A stretch of DNA of 64,000 nucleotides. Origin: Dastarcus helophoroides. Its lineage: Eukaryota > Arthropoda > Insecta > Coleoptera > Bothrideridae. This document shows, one piece after another, positions 60,801-64,000 of this stretch. Position 1 is the first letter of the stretch. Each line of letters begins with the position of its first letter. The notes under the pieces are model-generated. The model saw only the letters and a list, made by a program, of their open reading frames with translations. It searched no databases and was not told the DNA's origin. The position numbers and the translations under genes were made by a program. Where the stretch lies: positions 37,270,126 to 37,334,125 of the forward strand of contig CM053327.1 of assembly GCA_028583605.1 (NCBI GenBank), in the 5' to 3' direction.

Positions 60801-61689
60801 CGATGGGGATTCTTGGCTGTAGTGCAGAATAATGGATTTAAGAGGAAACGCAATCGCGAGCATCTTTCGTTTAATGTTTAGTTAATAATTATCACATTTG
60901 GTTTTGAATGTGTCATGAATATGAAAAGATCGAAATTTTTAATATGTATTAACATACTGATTCTTATCGACCCTTAATTGTACGAGAATTGTATGAATAA
61001 GTAAATATAAATACAAGCTTTCGTCACAAACAACGATGTTATCTATCATTAATTCTATTGAACATTATTCAGTACTACAAGAAGTGTCGTAACATGTTGA
61101 AAGCATACATTTTTTGACATTATATGACACTTTACAATCAGATGTGGACCCAAATTAATACTGGTTTCAATGGACGACTTTGAACTAGTAAATTTAACAT
61201 TAAACGCAAAATTTCAACTTTAACTAGTTTAGAGAAAGATTTTTTTACAAAAAAAAAAGTCAATACTTTTTATAGAGATTTTCATCCGAATATTTTCAGC
61301 TTTAAACTTGATATTCCCCCTCCAGTCTTAAAATTTCGACTTTCTATGCAAAAAAATTTCAATTTCGAAATGGAATGGATGAGAATTTTTCCTTATGACT
61401 TTAATATCAATATTATTTCGTATTTAACTTACAAATTTTGATTTTAACCTCTACGTGATACGATATAATGTCTCAGGCTTGTAATATGTCGGATTAAATG
61501 TAACTAGTACTTACCATCGGGAAACACTTGTCTCATTTTGAGGTACGAAGTCGTAAGCCTTATGACCGAAGCCTTGTCCAATTGTGATGTGGTGGCAGCA
61601 GGCAAGGGTAACAATTTACCTAATTCGAGAAATTCCGCGTTTTCCTTTTCCCTTCGAGAACGAGCAGCGTTCTTGCTCTTCTCCTTCAT
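33198..61689 (-). CDS. sim: single-minded bHLH-PAS transcription factor
   Basis: Single-minded is a nuclear bHLH-PAS factor that pairs with Tango/ARNT and directs midline development in insects. Seven coding exons are read on the minus strand: 61515-61689, 60590-60765, 60324-60522, 43549-43748, 43200-43307, 33935-34082 and 33198-33858. They give a basic helix-loop-helix ([17 protein letters not shown]), PAS-A ([17 protein letters not shown]), [20 protein letters not shown] ([17 protein letters not shown] to [15 protein letters not shown]) and a Ser/Gln-rich C-terminus of about 220 residues. The start ATG at 61687-61689 matches the usual family start, and the acceptor ahead of it implies an upstream untranslated exon. 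One base gain lies at 60468 and one base too many at the exon 5/6 junction. Without them the frame is 554 codons plus stop. Trachealess and other bHLH-PAS relatives fit worse. Confidence 0.94.
33935..34082 (-). CDS. sim: sim exon 6: PAS-B end
   Basis: From the acceptor ttttccag to the donor gtgagt. The exon encodes [37 protein letters not shown] and [11 protein letters not shown]. The [14 protein letters not shown] ending is shared with vertebrate SIM proteins. Confidence 0.95.
34083..34619. other. sim intron start, AT-rich
   Basis: This is intron sequence between exons 5 and 6 with no gene. From about 34370 it is made of degenerate tttcgaaatt words leading into the 122 bp array. Confidence 0.5.
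34620..35360. repeat. tandem array, about 122 bp unit, six copies
   Basis: This is the same unit and orientation as 28090-29520 (agattttgggttcacat, attgcgagattaagac, tttgactttgttgtc), repeating every 120-123 bases. The two arrays lie on either side of sim exons 6 and 7. Confidence 0.92.
35650..35772 (+). mobile_element. F2 element fragment with hammerhead-like hairpin
   Basis: CTGAAGA at 35669-35675, hairpin GACAGC-TTG-GCTGTC, GAAACGCGTT, AGAG, then the F2 tail ending caggggacaagttctgtat and tcaatttt. It is intact in the motif part. Helix I pairing is weaker here (CTAT against AGAG). Confidence 0.75.
35773..37850. repeat. tandem array, about 361 bp unit
   Basis: The phrase cgaaattattttaccatttt recurs near 36194, 36335, 36674, 37036 and 37398. 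The last spacings are about 361 bases. Units also share cattttagaaagtttcattt and ctactcgaaagttctgc. No gene is supported. Confidence 0.88.
37910..42435. repeat. left arm of a giant inverted repeat (245 bp and 545 bp arrays)
   Basis: Part one (to about 39850) is a tandem array with ttcagaaggttttcaatt near 38285, 38531, 38781 and 39033, so a unit near 245-250. Part two has ccttgagcgacgttggg near 40274, 40820, 41362 and (diverged) 41904, so a unit near 545. The last 450 bases are unique. The reverse complement, in reverse order, makes up 44056-47375. It lies in the sim intron between exons 5 and 6. Confidence 0.9.
42436..42780. repeat. degenerate transposon-tail-like sequence
   Basis: accaattttcgttaaaatcg, cagccgtgaaaagg and cactttcgcatta follow the same order as at 2701-2947. 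A second segment with tttgtctgtccgtctgtctg and ctaatctcggaaacggctag follows (42664-42730). Both are common in insect transposon remnants. The family is not assignable here. Confidence 0.45.
43200..43307 (-). CDS. sim: sim exon 5: PAS-B
   Basis: From the acceptor ttttgcag to the donor gtaagt. The exon encodes [20 protein letters not shown] and [15 protein letters not shown]. It ends with two bases (GT), whereas the next exon also begins with two bases of a codon, so the junction has one base too many. An extra T just before the donor would explain it. Confidence 0.9.
43549..43748 (-). CDS. sim: sim exon 4: between PAS-A and PAS-B
   Basis: From the acceptor tttcag to the donor gttagt. The exon encodes [35 protein letters not shown] and [17 protein letters not shown], ending with two bases of an Arg codon. 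The frame is intact. It sits in the loop between the arms of a large inverted repeat. Confidence 0.95.
43810..44042. mobile_element. MITE-like element with about 52 bp terminal inverted repeats
   Basis: The left end, gattctgcgtcaaatgac, and the right end read backwards, gattctgtgccaaatgac, pair over about 52 bases with a handful of mismatches, both continuing into agaacaactacttgtct. The inside repeats a unit of about 24 bases (aactgttagacaagtagctg). A half copy lies at 47370-47478. No clear target duplication is seen. It sits in the loop of the large inverted repeat, between sim exon 4 and the right arm. Confidence 0.8.
44056..47375. repeat. right arm of the giant inverted repeat
   Basis: In reverse complement this matches 42435 down to about 37910. 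The unique part with the frame gggtataatctcggaaaac comes first, then the 545 bp units (cccaacgtcgctcaagga near 44533, 45077 and 45620), then the 245 bp units (aaccttctgaaag near 46222 and 46471). It has fewer units than the left arm. It lies in the sim intron between exons 3 and 4. Confidence 0.9.
47370..47478. mobile_element. half copy of the MITE-like element
   Basis: The sequence matches the right half of 43810-44042, including the terminal tcatttggcacagaatc. The sequence after it (ctgatatatctact) matches, inverted, the sequence before the full copy's left end. So the true element ends may lie further out than the 52 bp repeats. Confidence 0.7.
47530..47745. mobile_element. F2 fold-back copy
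   Basis: The left arm (aaaccaagaaagtttaaaaa and caacaacagttgctctaacg, 47590-47633) is the reverse complement of the right arm (cgcgttagagtaactgttg, ttttttaatctttcttggtt, 47685-47732). The centre holds a hairpin GATAG-TTTGG-CTATC at 47666-47680, followed by GAAACGCGTT. The whole is a palindromic dimer of the F2 tail. The CUGAAGA core is altered here (ctagaagc). Confidence 0.75.
47746..49800. other. unique part of the large sim intron
   Basis: Except for AT-rich words at its end (49440-49790), this is the largest non-repetitive stretch of the intron. The parts at 48240-48400 and 49180-49270 are GC-richer and could hold regulatory sequence. No coding exon is supported on either strand. Confidence 0.45.
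49805..50400. mobile_element. F2 cluster: fold-back copy and two tandem units of about 231 bp
   Basis: The first copy is a fold-back: ggtccttggttatc and cctgaaaccaagaaagatta on the left mirror ttaatctttcttggcttcagg and gaagataaccaacgacc on the right, around CTGAAGA at 49919. Then two units repeat with the altered core CTAAAGA near 50128 and about 231 bases later. Each has a GATAGC-TTG-GCTGTC hairpin. Confidence 0.75.
50430..53290. repeat. tandem array, about 270-320 bp unit, around ten copies
   Basis: The palindromic word ctagatctag (or ctagacctag) recurs with its left context near 50511, 50801, 51079, 51367, 51646, 51917, 52216, 52536, 52813 and 53097. Units also contain ctggatttcgaaattttatt and gtggatcctcc or similar words. 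A second copy of the palindrome lies within most units. No gene is supported. Confidence 0.88.
53680..53960. mobile_element. F2 copies, partly deleted
   Basis: CTGAAGATGAT at about 53692 is followed directly by ggcgttagagcaac, so the hairpin's right side and GAAA are lost. A second copy at about 53898-53930 has CTAAAGA and a GATAGC-TTT-GCTGTC hairpin. The tails match the other copies. Confidence 0.7.
53961..54733. other. AT-rich intron sequence
   Basis: Diverged aaatttcga-type words with no clear period. No gene is supported. Confidence 0.45.
54886..55381 (+). mobile_element. F2 element nested in F1, 82 bp tandem units, 12 bp target duplication
   Basis: Direct AAGGATTCTAAT copies flank it at 54874-54885 and 55382-55393, splitting the F1 at a site that is continuous in the copy at 1.3 kb. 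It opens with an inverted tail (ggtccttgattatcttc and cagaacttgtcccct). Then come five hairpin motifs, the last four in units starting at 55026, 55108, 55190 and 55272 (exactly 82 apart). The end is ggggacaagttctgtattt. No protein is encoded. Confidence 0.83.
55576..55618 (+). ncRNA. hammerhead ribozyme, intact core (F1)
   Basis: Helix I is ACCAAA (55576-55581) with TTTGGT (55613-55618), six pairs. The core is CTGACGA (55582-55588). Helix II is GATC (55589-55592) with GATC (55599-55602) around loop TAACAA. GAAA follows at 55603-55606, then CCGGTC, so the cleavage triplet is GUC with cut after 55612. Helix I resumes beyond an internal loop (TTGG upstream with CCAA downstream). Every invariant position of the hammerhead consensus (CUGANGA, GAAA, NUH) is present. 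Helix III is only the self-complementary ACCGGU, typical of minimal type I hammerheads that act as dimers. Activity itself is untested. Confidence 0.85.
55680..56439. other. AT-rich intron sequence with a GAA-rich stretch
   Basis: No gene is seen. A purine-rich (gaagaagaa) microsatellite at about 56195-56310 has the same composition as the complementary strand of the tract at 6.1-9.5 kb, but is short. Confidence 0.5.
56440..56596 (+). mobile_element. F2 element copy
   Basis: Starts ttttggtggaacggaatgg, ggtccttggctatcttc. Then CTGAAGA near 56490, hairpin GATAG...CTGTG (one mismatched pair), GAAACGAGTTAGAG and the common tail to caggggacaagttttgtac. Confidence 0.75.
56600..58345. repeat. short-word array (aaaaaagtcgaaatttcgag, about 20 bp)
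   Basis: A purine-rich plus strand is made of many variants of one word of about 20 bases, with a 169 bp direct duplication (from about 56988 to 57157). This looks like the simplest form of the words that build the longer arrays of the window. Lys-rich frames on both strands come from composition. Confidence 0.9.
58351..58429. repeat. perfect 25 bp inverted repeat, 29 bp loop
   Basis: taaactttattaacgattag with aacaa at 58351-58375 is exactly mirrored at 58405-58429. It could be a short fold-back element or a transcript hairpin. No duplicate flanks are evident. Confidence 0.85.
59030..59506 (-). mobile_element. F1 element, head-to-head, with 12 bp target duplication
   Basis: CTACGTTTGTTT flanks it at 59018-59029 and 59507-59518. 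The matching site in the other arm of the inverted duplication (63859-63870, one mismatch) is single and uninterrupted. The insert is one minus-oriented part (59030-59298) joined head-to-head to a plus-oriented part starting TTTGGTTTCC at 59299, exactly the base after the predicted ribozyme cut. Confidence 0.85.
59085..59127 (-). ncRNA. hammerhead ribozyme, intact core with GUA site (F1)
   Basis: On the minus strand: ACCAAA, CTGACGA, GATC-TAACAA-GATC, GAAA, CCGGTA, TTTGGT. The only difference from the copy at 55576 is A in place of C at the cleavage position, which the NUH rule allows. Helix I keeps six pairs, and the outer TTGG/CCAA pairing is also present. Confidence 0.83.
59736..59862. mobile_element. 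F2 fold-back fragment without core
   Basis: The left half (aaatacaggacttgacccct, gaaaccaagaaagatt) mirrors the right half (aatctctcttggtttcaggg, gacaagttctgtatttc). The hammerhead-like core is missing. It is absent from the other arm of the inverted duplication, so it arrived after the duplication. Confidence 0.7.
60324..60522 (-). CDS. sim: sim exon 3: PAS-A end and FFLRMK block, one base gain
   Basis: The acceptor is ttctag and the donor gtaggt. The exon reads [18 protein letters not shown], then meets a stop. One base later it continues [32 protein letters not shown] and [13 protein letters not shown]. The extra base is at 60468. Length is 199, one over a multiple of three, while both neighbours need phase 0. 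An inverted partial copy lies at 62588-62716. Confidence 0.9.
60590..60765 (-). CDS. sim: sim exon 2: start of PAS-A
   Basis: The acceptor ttgaag joins exon 1 to read PDGLGDAWG, matching the family. A competing AG (tctag) six bases inside would remove two residues. The exon encodes [30 protein letters not shown] and [10 protein letters not shown], and ends before gtaggg in phase 0. Confidence 0.94.
60766..61514. other. sim intron 1
   Basis: AT-rich and mostly unique, with no element recognised. Diverged aaatttcga-type words lie near 61320-61370. Confidence 0.5.
61515..61689 (-). CDS. sim: sim exon 1 coding part: bHLH
   Basis: ATG at 61689-61687 lies 26 bases after an acceptor (tttgtttcag at 61716 and up). 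The exon encodes the basic region [16 protein letters not shown], helix-loop-helix [20 protein letters not shown] and [13 protein letters not shown], ending in G before gtaagt. Two residues differ from the family consensus I remember (LGKLL for LAKLL, AATTSQ for AAITSQ). These may be real or sequence error. Confidence 0.93.
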
Positions 61690-61829
61690 GGCGCCGCGCG
61701 CCGAAACACGCCCCCCTGAAACAAACAACGAATTTGTAAAAAAAACAAAACAAACATTGAAAACTAAGATAAATAAACAAGGAGCAAATCAATCCATAAA
61801 TTCCCCCTAACAGGGCGCTCTTGATTCGC

Positions 61830-62268
61830 AACAAACTCTCTTAATGAACTGGCGTAACTGCGAGGTCCTTAATCCAAAATGAAATACAAATTTGAACAAG
61901 AAATTCTAAAATTGAAACGCTGCATTTTGAGATATTAAACCAAATTTCGAGAAAAATGTTTAAATTTTGGTAGACCCAAACTCTCTTAATGAACTGGCGA
62001 ACTGCGAGGTCCTAAATCCAAATTGAAATACAAATTTGAACAAGAAATGCAAAAATTTAAACGCTGCATTTTGAGAGATTAAACCAAATTTTGAGAAAAA
62101 CGTTTAAATTTTGGTAGACACAAACTCTCTTAATGAACTGGCGAACTACGAGGTCCTAGATCCAAATTGAAATACAAATTTGAACAAGAAATTCGAAAAT
62201 TTAAACGCTGCATTTTAAGAGATTAAACCAAATTTCGAGAAAAACGTTTAAATTTTGGTAGACACATA
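61830..62268. repeat. tandem repeat, 144-145 bp unit, three copies
   Basis: ctctcttaatgaactggcg recurs at 61836, 61981 and 62125. Units share aacgctgcattttgagag and tttaaattttggtagac. It lies just upstream of the sim bHLH exon. Confidence 0.93.
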
Positions 62269-62289
62269 CTGTAAGTTTGCCAAAATTGG

Positions 62290-62460
62290 AAGCAAATTTG
62301 TTCAAACTCTCGTCAAATTATTTGTACAAATTAGAAGCTCTTTAAATTAGACATAAATTTGTTCACACTAGAAACAAACTTATTTAAATTAACAGCAAAT
62401 TTGTTCAAATTAGAATCAAACTTATTCAAATCAGAAGCAAATTTGTTCGAGTTGACAATA
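62290..62460. repeat. minisatellite of about 21 bp units
   Basis: Units of the form aaatttgttcaaattagaagc repeat with variation. Because the unit is seven codons long, the minus strand shows a heptad-like frame (LNKF repeated). I consider it a DNA repeat, not a coiled-coil gene. Confidence 0.8.
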
Positions 62461-62587
62461 CTTTTATTTAAAATTGTATATTTTGACACTTTTGTGCATA
62501 TAATCATTTTGCCTGCATATTTCAAGCTTTTTATGTTGCATATAATCCGGTCTCTACGCGCTATCATCTCGCCAAATGCATCAGATA

Positions 62588-62716
62588 CTCAGTCCGATGA
62601 TGCCGCCGCCCGGCACGCCGCCCCTGAAGGACTACGAGTGCGAAAGAGCCTTCTTTTTGAGAATGAAAAGTGTGCTCGCCAAACGAAACGCTGGACTTAC
62701 CAATGGCGGATACAAG
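62588..62716 (+). pseudogene. inverted partial copy of sim exon 3
   Basis: The plus strand reads [20 protein letters not shown] and [17 protein letters not shown], then TNGGYK, followed by the same gtaggtag donor as the real exon. The part upstream of LSP does not match. The frame is open. Most base differences from 60324-60452 are silent. Three codons change: T to M, Q to K, and the family-conserved Cys to Ser. It is antisense to sim and upstream of its bHLH exon, so it cannot be spliced into sim by a normal route. Confidence 0.85.
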
Positions 62717-63048
62717 GTAGGTAGTAGATAGGCAATGGGGGTTCTGGCCCAAAATCTCTTATGGAGGTACCTTCCCAAAAGTAAGACAGCTATTGATATA
62801 CAAATCTTATCCTCTTAAACCAAGAAGATTAAAAAATACAACAACTTGAGGATAACCAAAGACAAGTCCGTTCCACCAAAAAAAAGTTAGACACTAGTCT
62901 GCAATTACTTTACTGAAAATGGATCCTGACGTCTTTAGGTGTAAATTTCTTCGTCGGGAAAACTGATCGTCCGTTCAAAATCGAATGTTCGACCACAAGC
63001 GATGTTAAATCAGAATTCCAAGATAAACTAGACTAAAAGGATTCTTTC

Positions 63049-63655
63049 TGGAGCGTTTGTCAACCAAACTTGATGCATAAAAACGTCTAATGATAGCAAA
63101 TATCGTTAGCTAATAAGTAACTTAAAACTAATAGGAAAATAATTGCATATATCGTTACATTTTTAATTTCTTTAATCCACAACAAAACTAAACAAAAACT
63201 GGGGCGTTTGTCAACCAAACTTGATGCATAAGGAAGACTGATGATAGCAAATATCGTTAGCTAATAAGTAACTTAAAACTAATAGGAAAATAATTCCATA
63301 TATCGTTACATTTTTAATTTCTTTAATCAACAACAAAACTAAACAAAAACTGGGGCGTTTGTCAACCAAACTTGATGTATAAGGAAGACTAATGATAGCA
63401 AATATCGTTCGCTAATAAGTAACTTAAAACTAATAGGAAAATAATTGCATATATCGTTACATTTTTAATTTCTTTAATCAACAACAAAACTAAACAAAAA
63501 CTAGGGCGTTTGTCAACCAAACTTGATATAAGGAAGGCTGATGATAGCAAATATCGTTAACTTATAAGTAACTTGAAACTAATAGGAAAATAATTCCATA
63601 TATCGTTACATTCTTGATTTCTTTAATCAACAACAAAACTAACCCAAAACTAAAA
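63049..63655. repeat. tandem repeat, about 151 bp unit, four copies
   Basis: gcgtttgtcaaccaaacttg recurs near 63053, 63204, 63355 and 63506. The left arm has the unit once (about 59880-60000), so this amplification followed the inverted duplication. Confidence 0.93.
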
Positions 63656-64000
63656 CGAACAGTCTGAAAAATTAATGATGCAAATAATGCAAGAAAATCA
63701 GTTTAACAACAAAAATTAAAATAGAAAACCTAAAAAATTAAATAACGACGCATCGACAAAATTAATGTTCAATGCTTAAACATCCGGATTATTCAAAGTC
63801 AAGGATATTAAACATTTATGGGAGGCGACGCTTAGATTATTGTTTATAAAAAACTACCAAATAAACGTAGCCCAAACATTTAACTTCGCAAGATAGTTAC
63901 ATATGCCTACTTTTCCGAACTATTTGAGGCTTGTGACGTGAAGAAAAAAAGACCATTCGCCCGCAAGTAACGTGTGGTTTAAAAAAATTTTCGTCGACGT

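Larger units (their letters stand above)
62588..63985. repeat. right arm of the second large inverted duplication
   Basis: Matches the left arm (60452 down to about 58930) in reverse complement, including the degraded F2 fragment at about 62790-62890 that both arms share (left 60161-60260). It runs close to the window end, so its far boundary is unknown. Confidence 0.88.

Noticed and set aside
62290..62567. Heptad-repeat coiled-coil protein on the minus strand
   Set aside because: The heptads come from a 21 bp DNA repeat. There is no start or splice context, and the frame is short.
1..64000. tRNA, rRNA or a complete autonomous transposon
   Set aside because: No cloverleaf with A and B boxes, no rRNA core and no reverse transcriptase or transposase frame was found by eye. 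A covariance and protein search would settle this.

Overview
The window looks like nuclear DNA of an insect, or at least an arthropod. Two recognisable genes have many introns, canonical GT..AG junctions and their closest remembered matches among fly and other insect proteins. Most of the rest is AT-rich repeat DNA. I cannot name the species.

Layout. The plus strand at 3645-10620 carries the last seven exons of a neuron-navigator gene (Drosophila sickie; vertebrate NAV1-3), with its P-loop in the fifth exon. The intron before the sixth exon holds a 3.4 kb polypyrimidine tract. A small single-pass membrane protein follows on the same strand (13029-13821). From about 15.0 to 25.4 kb lies a complex satellite array. 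The minus strand from 61689 down to 33198 is a single-minded (sim) bHLH-PAS transcription factor in seven coding exons over about 28.5 kb. Its introns are filled with tandem arrays (units near 122, 245, 290, 361 and 545 bp), two large inverted repeats and dispersed small elements.

Most interesting content. (1) A dispersed element, here called F1, has a monomer of about 361 bp and carries a hammerhead ribozyme: CUGACGA, helix II GAUC/GAUC, GAAA, a palindromic ACCGGU helix III, and a paired helix I. One copy is 1.16 units long, as expected if a circular or concatemeric RNA had been copied into DNA. Two copies have 11-12 bp target-site duplications. One of these also has a near-empty site in the other arm of an inverted duplication, and contains a head-to-head junction exactly at the predicted ribozyme cleavage site. 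This fits the retrozyme class. (2) A second element, F2, has a hammerhead-like hairpin (CUGAAGA, hairpin, GAAA, palindromic ACGCGU). It is tandemly repeated at exactly 82 bp in one copy and forms fold-backs elsewhere. One F2 is nested inside an F1 with its own 12 bp duplication, so both families may use the same integration machinery. (3) Two giant inverted repeats sit in sim introns. One brackets exons 4 and 5, a layout known to favour exon circularisation. The other contains an inverted second copy of the FFLRMK exon.

Sequence quality. Three single-base gains break the frame of one navigator exon and one breaks a sim exon. A fifth is suspected at a sim splice junction. If all are removed, both genes close in frame, so consensus error is more likely than gene death.
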